From positions 1-24,491 of the forward strand of contig DAONFG010000046.1 of the NCBI GenBank assembly GCA_035403465.1: 24,491 nucleotides of DNA. The letters are read 5' to 3'. This stretch comes from JAAYBQ01 sp035403465. GTDB lineage: Bacteria > Spirochaetota > UBA4802 > UBA5550. The notes under the pieces were generated by a model that searched no databases, was not told the DNA's origin, and saw only the letters and a list, made by a program, of their open reading frames with translations. The translations under genes and the position numbers were made by a program. Shown in pieces: positions 1-7,381 of the stretch (positions within the stretch are counted from its first letter, which is position 1; each line of letters begins with the position of its first letter).

Positions 1-590
1 CACTCCTTGACCCTGCGTATACATACACACTGGGCATCGAATCAACAATCAACACAGCCATAGACGCACTGTCGCACGCAGTGGAAAGCTACCTCAGCGT
101 ACGGGCAACACCTGCAGTAAAACCTGCAGCACTTGAAAGCATCAGTATCCTTGCCGGTACATTCAGGACTCTCCAGAAACATAAACTCCCGTCACATGAA
201 GAACGTGAAAGCCTCCTCTACGCATCAATGCTGGCCGGCACATGCATTGCGCAGACAGCAACAACTGTTGTACATGCAATAGGATACCCTCTCACTTATT
301 ACAGGAATATCGACCACGGTCGCGCGAATGGACTGGTTATGCACGGGTTCCTGAAATTTCTTGAAAACCGGACACCAAAGGTAAAAGAGATACTTAATGC
401 CATGAACATTGAAAGCACTGATGACTTCGGCGCCGTAATGAATGACCTGCTCGGCAAAAAGGAGACATTAAGTGACGACGAGATAAAACTTTTCACAGAC
501 ACTGTGCTGACATCAAAAAATGTAGCAAACACATCACCGCAGCCTTCAGCGCAGGATATAGAGGAGATAATCCGCTTTTCTTTCAGGTGA
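1..590 (+). CDS. Iron-containing alcohol dehydrogenase, C-terminal part (partial)
   Basis: The reading frame is open from the left edge (first full codon at 3), so the N-terminal NAD-binding half lies outside the window. What remains is the helical metal-binding domain of group III (iron) alcohol dehydrogenases. An IDALSHAVES segment carries one metal-ligand histidine (codon 75-77). HAIGYPL (His codon 273-275) and DHGRANGLV (His codon 315-317) supply the other two. The first ligand, an Asp, would be upstream. Such enzymes oxidise or reduce short alcohols or aldehydes with NAD(P) in the cytoplasm. The family call is firm, but the substrate cannot be told from this fragment. The gene ends 39 bp before the next start codon. 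Confidence 0.9.
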   Translation, partial: LLDPAYTYTLGIESTINTAIDALSHAVESYLSVRATPAVKPAALESISILAGTFRTLQKHKLPSHEERESLLYASMLAGTCIAQTATTVVHAIGYPLTYYRNIDHGRANGLVMHGFLKFLENRTPKVKEILNAMNIESTDDFGAVMNDLLGKKETLSDDEIKLFTDTVLTSKNVANTSPQPSAQDIEEIIRFSFR

Positions 591-629
591 TGAACCGGAT
601 AACGGTATTCAATGCTAATGGAGATATAA

Positions 630-1184
630 ATGAAAGACTTTTTACTATGCGACAGGTGCGGCCACAATATAAGCCTTACCGGAACACAGTCTTTCAGCAA
701 TACACTGGTCAACTGCAGTGCCTGCGACAGCCTGCTCTGGCTGGTGCACTGCGGGAAATGCGGCAGGGACTATACATCGTCTTCACCAGATTCCCCCTGC
801 CTTGAATGCGGGAAAGAACATAAAAAGCCGCGCCGGGTGCCGTTATGGAAAAAACCCTGGACAAGGCAATGCCCCTGGTGCGGAAGCGGCATCCAGTTTC
901 CCTTTATGCAGAATAGCAGTGTAATCACCTGCTCCAGCTGCAAAGGACTTTCCGCTTTCAGGGGATCATTAACCTTGAATATACTCTTCAGTATAATAAT
1001 AACCGCCTTATTACTTTCATACATAAACTGTGGCGGGATGATAAACGCTGCCAGGACCAGGTGGAACATCACCGGTGATTACCTGGAGTTTTTATTCGTG
1101 GTCCTGAATATTTCTGTAGTATCATCTGTAGTGACGCATTTGACCCGTTTAGAAAAAAAAGATTCTTCCGATGAAAACCGCTGA
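630..1184 (+). CDS. Membrane protein with three zinc ribbons
   Basis: This 184-residue protein is not a family I can name. Six CxxC pairs form three consecutive zinc-ribbon-like units: C7/C10 with C29/C32, C41/C44 with C57/C60, and C81/C84 with C101/C104. The cysteine-rich part is followed by two hydrophobic segments (about 115-133 and 157-173) and a short charged tail. It therefore looks like a cytoplasmic zinc-binding head on a two-helix membrane anchor. A GGAGA ribosome binding site at 620-624 supports the start. A role in protein-protein or nucleic-acid contact is only a guess. It is co-directional with the alcohol dehydrogenase 39 bp upstream, but no functional link is evident. Confidence 0.75.
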   Translation: MKDFLLCDRCGHNISLTGTQSFSNTLVNCSACDSLLWLVHCGKCGRDYTSSSPDSPCLECGKEHKKPRRVPLWKKPWTRQCPWCGSGIQFPFMQNSSVITCSSCKGLSAFRGSLTLNILFSIIITALLLSYINCGGMINAARTRWNITGDYLEFLFVVLNISVVSSVVTHLTRLEKKDSSDENR

Positions 1185-1378
1185 AACAGATTTACCCTTT
1201 TACTCTGCGTAAAACATACCGATATATAAACCGGAGAGCATTTACTTCCAGGAATCAATGCTAAAACCTGTGACCAGCTGAAGACTGGAACATGACTGGA
1301 AAGATACCGGCGGAGTCATGTATCCCGGGTTTTATGATTGAATCTCCGGCATTGGTTATTTATTTACAGGGGAGCGAT

Positions 1379-1519
1379 ATGGAATATAAAAACAGGCATT
1401 TTGCGTATAACTGCAAATGCGGCTACAGTGTTAATGTATTTATTGATTTCGGGAAGCCCCAGGAATACTATAAATGCAGGCTCTGCGGCAGCATGATGCT
1501 TCGCAAAGACTTCGATTAG
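1379..1519 (+). CDS. 46-residue zinc-ribbon protein
   Basis: This very small protein begins MEYKNRHF and has two CxxC knuckles (CKCG and CRLCG) about 20 residues apart, a minimal zinc ribbon. I chose the ATG at 1379 because AGGGGAG lies just before it. The frame is open upstream to an ATG at 1292, but the extra 29 residues look non-coding. Its stop codon overlaps the stop of the convergent zinc-ribbon gene on the other strand (1516-1716). No function is known. Confidence 0.6.
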   Translation: MEYKNRHFAYNCKCGYSVNVFIDFGKPQEYYKCRLCGSMMLRKDFD

Positions 1520-1716
1520 GGATTGTCATCACCCCTGACAACAATCAGCGCAGAACATCCGGGGCATGGAACAGTCATCTCTTTGACAATGCCCGATTTC
1601 CTGAACTCCCAGGGCCTGCCGCATTTACAGACTCCGGTTACCGTTGTAAACCCGGTATCAGGCTCATCCTGTCCAAAATCAAACTTAAGCTGTACATCCC
1701 GCTTCTTTACAGCCAC
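1516..1716 (-). CDS. 66-residue zinc-ribbon protein
   Basis: The start is GTG at 1716, preceded by a good AGGAGA ribosome binding site five bases upstream. An ATG at 1721 opens only a five-codon frame and is rejected. The protein has CKCG and CPGC knuckles about 24 residues apart, with a basic N-terminus. It begins 12 bp after the stop of the HD-GYP-like gene and is probably its operon partner. I do not recognise a named family. Confidence 0.6.
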   Translation of the reverse strand: MAVKKRDVQLKFDFGQDEPDTGFTTVTGVCKCGRPWEFRKSGIVKEMTVPCPGCSALIVVRGDDNP

Positions 1717-1728
1717 AGCATTCTCCTC

Positions 1729-2949
1729 TCAGAATTCACTGGAATTTGAGGAGTAGAGGTAATCAAGAAGCATCTTTTTATCTTTCAATTTCATTTTAAT
1801 AGCTTCAATGATTTTAGGATGCATCAGTATTCCATCCATCTTCCTGTTCATGTCCTTGGAAAGATCAACCTCGATAGGATTATTGAAAAATCTCAGGGAT
1901 GACCCGTTCTGACTATTTTCGAACCTGGCGAAGACAATCACTTTAGGCTTTAGTATGTCCCATGACCCTATTTCAGAGATTACAGAAATCTCACCGGTGT
2001 TCAGCTGGCAGAAATCACCCTTGCGGTAAAACGATTGCGAATTATTCAGTACAGAACCTGCCATATTCACAAAATCTGAAACAAGCTGCCGGTCATATTT
2101 TTTATCGATTGTACTTGTTATAATCTTCAATGCTCCTGAAGCAGTATACGCTTTTCTGAATGGTCTTGGAGAAGTAAGCGCGTCGTACATGTCGCATATC
2201 GAAACTATTTTCGGTGAAGACGGGAGTGTCTCATAAGGAAGTCCATAGTATCCTTCATCATCAAAACGTTCATGGTGGAAGAGTATTGTCTGCAGTACAA
2301 CGGGATCAACCTCCCGGATACCCTTGAGCATGTTGTAGCCGTCCTGGGGATGCAGCCTCATACGGATAAGCTCATTCTCTGAGAGCTTATCCGGTTTGTT
2401 AAACACCTCTTTTTCAAGCTTCATCTTGCCGACGTCACTCAGGTAGGCACCGATCACAACCTTTTTAATTTCGGACTCTTTGTATATCCGCTTCTTCTGC
2501 GCCAGCAGTGCAGTGAGCATCCCCACGTTAATCGAATGGTTATAGAGGTATTCATCAAAGGAGCGCATATCCTTTATAAGCGTAAGAACAGCCATCTCTT
2601 TAGCTTTAAGTTCTTCGATTATATCGTTTATAATCTCCTCTGTACGCTTGTAGGCGTCGCTGGTGAATTTTTCGGTTGTGAGAATTCCATCGAGTACTTT
2701 TTTTGTATGATTCCATGCTTTATGATAAATCTGTCCCGAGACCATGGTACGGCGGTCACCGGGAAGGTAATAATATAACTTTGATCCATAGAGTTCCCTG
2801 ATATTTTTTATTTTTCCGGCAGAGAGAACCTCTCTTTCCTCAAGAAGCTTCTTGCCGTCTGGAGAATATAACGGGTACACAAACGAGGTATCAGCCGTTA
2901 TATAGTCAAGATCTATTGAAACTTTCTGGGTATTCCTGCTCTCTGCCAT
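1729..2949 (-). CDS. Degenerate HD-GYP domain protein
   Basis: This 406-residue protein has an N-terminal region of about 120 residues of the type often found in front of HD-GYP domains. An HD-GYP core follows at about 130-300. HD-GYP proteins normally hydrolyse cyclic di-GMP using a di- or tri-iron site. Conserved here are H138, D172, K175, H200, H225/H226 and D253 (ICDMYDAL). The His of the signature HD pair is Ser (S171-D172), and the GYP triad reads GYY (233-235). One primary metal ligand is thus missing. Activity may be lost or altered, and the protein could act as a c-di-GMP sensor. No strong ribosome binding site precedes the ATG. It probably shares a transcript with the 66-residue zinc-ribbon gene downstream. 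Confidence 0.8.
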   Translation of the reverse strand: MAESRNTQKVSIDLDYITADTSFVYPLYSPDGKKLLEEREVLSAGKIKNIRELYGSKLYYYLPGDRRTMVSGQIYHKAWNHTKKVLDGILTTEKFTSDAYKRTEEIINDIIEELKAKEMAVLTLIKDMRSFDEYLYNHSINVGMLTALLAQKKRIYKESEIKKVVIGAYLSDVGKMKLEKEVFNKPDKLSENELIRMRLHPQDGYNMLKGIREVDPVVLQTILFHHERFDDEGYYGLPYETLPSSPKIVSICDMYDALTSPRPFRKAYTASGALKIITSTIDKKYDRQLVSDFVNMAGSVLNNSQSFYRKGDFCQLNTGEISVISEIGSWDILKPKVIVFARFENSQNGSSLRFFNNPIEVDLSKDMNRKMDGILMHPKIIEAIKMKLKDKKMLLDYLYSSNSSEF

Positions 2950-3051
2950 ACCGGATATTGCCTGTTATTTTTATTTAATCAAAGGATTCGGGAGCTGAGA
3001 CAATACAATATTTTAACATTGCTGAAAATACAATAATTTTTTATCAAAACA

Positions 3052-3795
3052 TTAATTTTCGCGCCATTTTGTAACAGCCAGGGCAGAAACATTACCCTTT
3101 GTATGATTCAGTAATTTATGGTGATATATTCCGCTGTCGACCGGTTCTGCGAGGCAGGTAAGTTCATCGCGAAGTGAAACCTCACCCCTGAACGCTATGT
3201 CTATCGTAGCAAGTTCAGCACCGTTCACCTGCCCGGCAAGGCTCTCGTAGAACACCTGGGCGTACGATGCGTTGTTCATATGGTTATTTACGTCTATGTC
3301 CTCATAACGTGCGGATGTACTGTAGGTGATGCCGTAGTTTTCCCTGTCAGGAATTCTCCCGAAGGTATGATCAACAGCCCTTTCTGAATGGGTTTCAAAG
3401 AGTTTGCTTGATGGAACATTGATTTCAGCGGGTTTGCGTGTATCGCGGTTTATCAGCGCCAGGGAGGCTGTTGCCGCAACCAGTACATTATTATTCTCAT
3501 CACAGATTGTGAAGTCCCTGTACGCAAGGTACTGCTCAAGTTTTGAGCGCCATGTGCTGCATATTATCTTCTGGTGAAGTACGGGATACTGCCTGACCTC
3601 CGCATAGAAGCGGGCATATACCCAGGAGAGGTTCAGGGCCTCGATGTCGCCCAGCGAGGTGCCCTGCTTTCTTGAATGTTCATCGACATTCGCCTGCATA
3701 TAATTAAAGATAGACTTGACCCTGGCCTTTTTGTCAGGCCCCACATCATGTATCATGATACTGAACTGCGACACTCCGACATACCTGCTGTTCAT
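3052..3795 (-). CDS. Acyl-ACP thioesterase (FatA/FatB family)
   Basis: This 247-residue double-hotdog thioesterase releases free fatty acids from acyl carrier protein in the cytoplasm. The second hotdog carries the family signature DVNNHMNN (168-175) followed by ASYAQVFYESL, and the first half contains the WVYARFYAEVRQYP block typical of bacterial FatA-like enzymes. I chose the ATG at 3795 (MNSRYVG) because CCGGAGGTC lies seven bases upstream. An in-frame ATG at 3825 would add ten residues but lacks such a site. The gene stands alone between the HD-GYP-like gene and vapBC, all on the minus strand. Preferred chain length cannot be judged. Confidence 0.88.
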   Translation of the reverse strand: MNSRYVGVSQFSIMIHDVGPDKKARVKSIFNYMQANVDEHSRKQGTSLGDIEALNLSWVYARFYAEVRQYPVLHQKIICSTWRSKLEQYLAYRDFTICDENNNVLVAATASLALINRDTRKPAEINVPSSKLFETHSERAVDHTFGRIPDRENYGITYSTSARYEDIDVNNHMNNASYAQVFYESLAGQVNGAELATIDIAFRGEVSLRDELTCLAEPVDSGIYHHKLLNHTKGNVSALAVTKWREN

Positions 3796-3900
3796 AATAC
3801 GACCTCCGGTTTCATGAACGTACAAACCATTGCATAAATGTAAAGTTTAAAATTCCGGGACAATCAGACCATATCCTGCAGGAATATACCGGATGCCGGA

Positions 3901-4260
3901 TCAATCAATATGACATTTAAACTCCTTGCATATTACAGCAAGATTAGCGTCAAATGTAAATATCCTGTGTTTTTCTGAAAGTGCTGATACCAGTAAATTG
4001 ACATCAACCCAGCCGATTCCGCGGTTTTGCATTTTATTCTTCATGATGAAATAGTATACAATCTGTTCATCAGTTATACTCAGGGTTTCCAGTGATTGAA
4101 GCAAAGGTACCACTTTTTGTGCGATCCCGCCAAGAAGCAATTCTCCATAAATATAAGGGTGAAGGATTACCTCATTTTCGATAATCATATCCTTTAAAAG
4201 AAACGCTTTCTTTTCACCCTTTAAAAAAGAGACCCAGACATTTGTGTCAGCGATTATCAC
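3901..4260 (-). CDS. vapC: VapC-type PIN-domain toxin
   Basis: This 119-residue PIN-domain ribonuclease is the toxin of a type II toxin-antitoxin pair. The acidic metal-binding residues are all present: D5 (IADTNVW), E40 (YGELLLG), D86 (WVDVNLL) and D104 (FDANL). Length is normal for VapC. It starts with GTG at 4260, and its first bases overlap the vapB stop (GTGA, four bases), so translation is coupled. VapC enzymes cut tRNA or rRNA. The target here is unknown. Confidence 0.88.
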   Translation of the reverse strand: MIIADTNVWVSFLKGEKKAFLLKDMIIENEVILHPYIYGELLLGGIAQKVVPLLQSLETLSITDEQIVYYFIMKNKMQNRGIGWVDVNLLVSALSEKHRIFTFDANLAVICKEFKCHID

Positions 4261-4448
4261 GGGAATCGCCGTCTTACGGGTGCAGAAATGTCTTTCTGGC
4301 TCCCGAAGAGATTTGCCAGTTCCTTTCTTTTATGCAATGCAATAATCTCTTTCAGACCTGTTTCAATGGCCTCTGTCTTGGTCTTTGAACCGGAGATTTT
4401 CATTGCCTCATTAAGCAGTTCTTCGTTGATATTTACAGTTGTTTTCAT
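4257..4448 (-). CDS. vapB: VapB-type antitoxin
   Basis: This 63-residue antitoxin begins MKTTVNINEELL and continues AMKISGSKTKTEAIETGLKE, the ribbon-helix-helix pattern of VapB antitoxins (DUF2191 type). The C-terminal tail is presumably what blocks VapC. The frame extends upstream to 4550, but the protein-like part begins at the ATG at 4448, which lies directly against a perfect palindrome and a good promoter. VapB-VapC complexes typically bind such palindromes to repress their own operon. No clear ribosome binding site precedes this start, which fits a leaderless or nearly leaderless message. Confidence 0.85.
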   Translation of the reverse strand: MKTTVNINEELLNEAMKISGSKTKTEAIETGLKEIIALHKRKELANLFGSQKDISAPVRRRFP

Positions 4449-4483
4449 ATGTATAGAATATACATCCTGATACATATTGTCAA
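4449..4483 (-). promoter_or_regulatory. vapBC promoter with palindromic operator
   Basis: On the minus strand TTGACA (4483-4478) is followed after 17 bases by TATTCT (4460-4455). The -10 is covered by a perfect inverted repeat, ATGTATA-GAA-TATACAT (4449-4465), whose edge touches the vapB start codon. The arrangement fits autorepression by VapB/VapBC. Predicted transcription would begin at or within a few bases of the ATG. Confidence 0.65.
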
Positions 4484-4655
4484 GCATTACTGATATTACA
4501 ATTTCCGAACCAAAACAATGGCTTCGCTCATGATCATTCTTTCCCGACACCCTGGACTTCTAACAGCGTACAGACCGGGACACCGGTCAGTCATCCCGGC
4601 TAACGCCTCAGACCTTGATTGTGAACCTGCTGCGCCCCCCACTCTTCCCGCAGGC
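4484..4655. other. Spacer with no recognised feature
   Basis: Between the vapB promoter and the tandem repeat I see short frames but nothing that resembles a gene, transposase remnant or RNA. It is somewhat richer in C than its neighbours. Confidence 0.4.
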
Positions 4656-4845
4656 GCAGAACACAGTTTTGCAATAACCCCTGAATTGTCACGGGGTCCG
4701 GGGCGAAGCCCCGGCTCACCACAGGACTGATGTGCAGAACACAGTTTTGCAATAACTCACGAATTGTCACGGGGTCCGGGGCGAAGCCCCGGCTCACCAC
4801 AGGACTGATGTGCAGAACACAGTTTTGCAATAACTCACGAATTGT
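4656..4845. repeat. 78-bp tandem direct repeat (2.4 copies) with GC-rich hairpin
   Basis: Units begin GCAGAACACAGTTTTGCAA at 4656, 4734 and 4812, giving two full 78-bp copies and a 34-bp partial third. Copies 1 and 2 differ at a few bases and copies 2 and 3 are identical over their shared length. Each full unit carries a strong stem-loop, CCGGGGCGAAGCCCCGG (4699-4715 and 4777-4793). Because 78 is a multiple of three, the minus strand stays open through the array, but the encoded peptide is just the repeat read in frame. Confidence 0.9.
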
Positions 4846-4953
4846 TGTTGAAAATATAATGCACTGCATTTACATAGATATAAACAGATAACTCTTCCGG
4901 GAACAGCGCAGGAATATCCTGGCCAAACAACAAATTGCGTACGGGGAACCAAA

Positions 4954-5298
4954 TTGGATAAAATAACCATTCAGCACTATGAAGACTCTGTGGAGATTAC
5001 AATAAAGGGAAACCTGAACATCCACAACACGGACAAACTGCTCAACGAGTTCAAGGCACTTACGACTGACGGCACAGCATACAGGATTTTCGGGATAAAC
5101 TGCGAAGGCCTTGACAGTATAGATTCATCGGGACTCGGGGCACTCATAAGCATGGCAAAACATGCCGAGGGGATGAATGCCGAATTCTATGTATGTGACA
5201 TCAACAAAAGGGTATCAACACTTTTCGACATCTCGCACCTCAACAAGTACTTCCAGATAATCCCTGCAGCAGAGTTCAGACGAATTGTTCAGCCCTGA
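4954..5298 (+). CDS. STAS-domain anti-sigma factor antagonist
   Basis: This 114-residue single STAS domain resembles SpoIIAA/RsbV. The motif IDSSGLGALI places the phosphorylatable serine at S58 or S59, the residue that anti-sigma kinases of this class phosphorylate. Unphosphorylated antagonists bind the anti-sigma factor and release a sigma factor. No partner kinase or phosphatase is encoded nearby. The start is TTG at 4954, preceded by CGGGGAA; no better start exists. The last 23 bases overlap the 3' end of the convergent AAA+ ATPase gene. Confidence 0.85.
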   Translation: MDKITIQHYEDSVEITIKGNLNIHNTDKLLNEFKALTTDGTAYRIFGINCEGLDSIDSSGLGALISMAKHAEGMNAEFYVCDINKRVSTLFDISHLNKYFQIIPAAEFRRIVQP

Positions 5299-7135
5299 AC
5301 TCGTCGCCTGACGGGACATCCTCGGGCTTTATTTCACACAGTATATCCTCGGTAAGCTCAGTTACGGAAGCAAGCCTGTCTGCCTGTTTCTGCACAATGC
5401 GCTCGAACACATTGCGCACGAACCTGCCGTTGCCGAAATCACGCCCCCGGAGTGCATGGAACGCCGTTACCAGGTCAACCAGCTTCCTCTTTGCCTCTTC
5501 GCTTGTTTTAAACTTCACGTTTCCTGCAAAACGTTCAAATATCTGCATCAGCTCATCGGGCGTGTAGTGGTCAAAGTTAAAGTAGCGGCTGAACCTTGAT
5601 TTCAGGCCGGGGTTGGAACCTATGAATCTCTCCATCTCATCGTTGTAGCCCGCAACAATCACCGCGAGCCTACCCCTCATGTCCTCCATGCGTTTCAGGA
5701 GCGCGTCAATCGCCTCCTGCCCGAAGTCATTGCCCGCCTGTTCCGGCGCCAGGGAGTAGGCTTCGTCAATAAAGAGTACACCGTCCGCTGCCCTGTTAAC
5801 GGCCTCGTCTGTCTTGACAGCTGTCTGCCCTACGTAGCCCGCGACCAGCCCGGCCCTGTCAGTTTCAACCAGGTGCCCGGACTTGAGCAGCCCCAGCGCC
5901 TTGTACACGCGGCCCAGCAGACGCGCGATCGTGGTCTTGCCTGTTCCGGGCGGGCCGTAAAACACCGAGTGCAGGGATACCGTGGCAACCGGAAGCTTGC
6001 GCGACTCGCGCTCCCTTGTTATGCGCACCAGGTTCACGAAGGAGTTTATCTCGTTCTTTATGTTCTTCATACCCACAAGTGAATTGATCTCTTTCATAAC
6101 ATCTTCAAGGGTCTCCTCTTTTGCGGGAGATTCAGGGGCTGCAGTTTCAGGTGACTTGTAGATCATGGAGTAGACATTCTTAAGCAGCTCCTCCTCTGCA
6201 GGATCGATTCCGCCGCCCGCCTTTACAAAGGTAAGCGCGCATGAATACAGAAGCGCGCGGAGCCTGTCCATAACCTCCTGCGGTTTCTCCGAAGATGAAA
6301 GATACGATGCGCTTATTGACCCGAACCCGGCCCCCTTCTCCGGGGGAAACTGTACATTATCCAGGAATAATTTCGCTGCTTTTACCAGGAATTCCTTATG
6401 AACAGAATCAAATTGATCAGCCTCAAGAATGACTGACGATGCCTTGCCCAGTTCACTGTCTCCGGATGGATTCACACCGCAGAGGATCATCCCGAGAAAT
6501 GCAAGATCGTTTCCTCCAAATGATTTATCAGGTTTAACAATCCCGCATAATGTCGCGATATCATTGAGGAAAACAGACCTTAAATCCTGCGGCGCCAGGG
6601 CTGCGCACTCATCTATACCCTTTTTAATATTCTTTGCTTCAGCAAAAATAAATTCCTCACCCGTTGACTGGCGTGTAACCTGAACGTCTACAGGTTTTAC
6701 AGATGAAGTACTCACAGCATCCGGCTTAAGTGAAACAGTACTCACGGCAGTGCCGCCCAGAGCCGCAGCAAGGTCCTTTTCCGGGCAGTGGCTTACAAAA
6801 AGAAACTGCCTCCCGCCGGATGTATAGCTCACTTTTGTTCCGGAGAATACCCTGGTTATAGCGACATCGCTGACCGTACCGAGCCGGGAGGCGTCCCACC
6901 TGTTTTTTGCAGTCCTGCGCAGTATAAGTATTCTCCTGTCGGTGGCGATGATTACCGCCGGGATATAGTCTGTTTCACTGGAAGATCCAGGTCCGGGGCA
7001 GAGGCCGTCGGCAAGGGAAAGTATCTTCTCATTATTTTTCAGTTCAGCCTCAAGGGCTTTTATAAACGCAGGCTTTTCAGTGATAAAATTTGATCTCTGG
7101 AACCTGTTCAGGTCATCTGCAGAATTGCTCTTCAC
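5276..7135 (-). CDS. CbbX/CfxQ-type AAA+ ATPase with N-terminal PH-like domain
   Basis: This 619-residue protein has three parts. Residues about 30-125 resemble a bacterial PH-like domain (VIIATDRRILILRR). Residues about 175-330 are helical and weakly recall TerB domains. A Ser/Thr/Pro-rich linker separates the first two parts. Residues about 340-600 are an AAA+ module of the CbbX/SpoVK family, with Walker A GPPGTGKT (394-401), Walker B VLFIDE (453-458) and the AGYVGQTA pore-side segment. Family members remodel other proteins; EccA of type VII secretion and the Rubisco activase CbbX are relatives. No Rubisco or secretion genes lie here, so the client is unknown. The start is GTG at 7135 with GGGGGAA upstream. 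Confidence 0.85.
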   Translation of the reverse strand: MKSNSADDLNRFQRSNFITEKPAFIKALEAELKNNEKILSLADGLCPGPGSSSETDYIPAVIIATDRRILILRRTAKNRWDASRLGTVSDVAITRVFSGTKVSYTSGGRQFLFVSHCPEKDLAAALGGTAVSTVSLKPDAVSTSSVKPVDVQVTRQSTGEEFIFAEAKNIKKGIDECAALAPQDLRSVFLNDIATLCGIVKPDKSFGGNDLAFLGMILCGVNPSGDSELGKASSVILEADQFDSVHKEFLVKAAKLFLDNVQFPPEKGAGFGSISASYLSSSEKPQEVMDRLRALLYSCALTFVKAGGGIDPAEEELLKNVYSMIYKSPETAAPESPAKEETLEDVMKEINSLVGMKNIKNEINSFVNLVRITRERESRKLPVATVSLHSVFYGPPGTGKTTIARLLGRVYKALGLLKSGHLVETDRAGLVAGYVGQTAVKTDEAVNRAADGVLFIDEAYSLAPEQAGNDFGQEAIDALLKRMEDMRGRLAVIVAGYNDEMERFIGSNPGLKSRFSRYFNFDHYTPDELMQIFERFAGNVKFKTSEEAKRKLVDLVTAFHALRGRDFGNGRFVRNVFERIVQKQADRLASVTELTEDILCEIKPEDVPSGDEFRAEQFV

Positions 7136-7210
7136 AATTTCCCCCGGGTAGAGTAATTACTTTACATGAATTCATAATAAATAGACTTGTTGTAAATCTA
7201 TTTTTTAAAT

Positions 7211-7261
7211 GGGCTATAAGGGATTCACTCCCTTAAAAAGCCCCCCGCAGGGGTTCCCTGC
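7211..7261. repeat. Two adjacent hairpins between divergent genes
   Basis: The first stem-loop has outer arms GGGCT (7211-7215) and AGCCC (7239-7243) enclosing inner arms AAGGGA (7218-7223) and TCCCTT (7229-7234). The second is GCAGGG-GTT-CCCTGC (7247-7261). They lie between the ATPase gene and the racemase gene, which diverge, so they are not simple terminators. They could be a REP-like repeat or part of the racemase leader. Confidence 0.55.
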
Positions 7262-7381
7262 AATCGCAAACCGGAATTTTGCAACAAATCTAATATAAAC
7301 CTTATTTTGCAAAGAAAAAATTTCATTTACACAATTCCATGCAAAAAGTTTTATAAAACATATAACCGCCCGGAGGAACTA

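Noticed and set aside
4656..4845. CRISPR-like array
   Set aside because: The repeats are contiguous with no variable spacers and no cas genes are near.
4600..4869. Minus-strand open frame encoding a repeated peptide
   Set aside because: It is the 78-bp repeat read in frame; 78 is divisible by three, which keeps the frame open. No ribosome binding site or protein family supports it.
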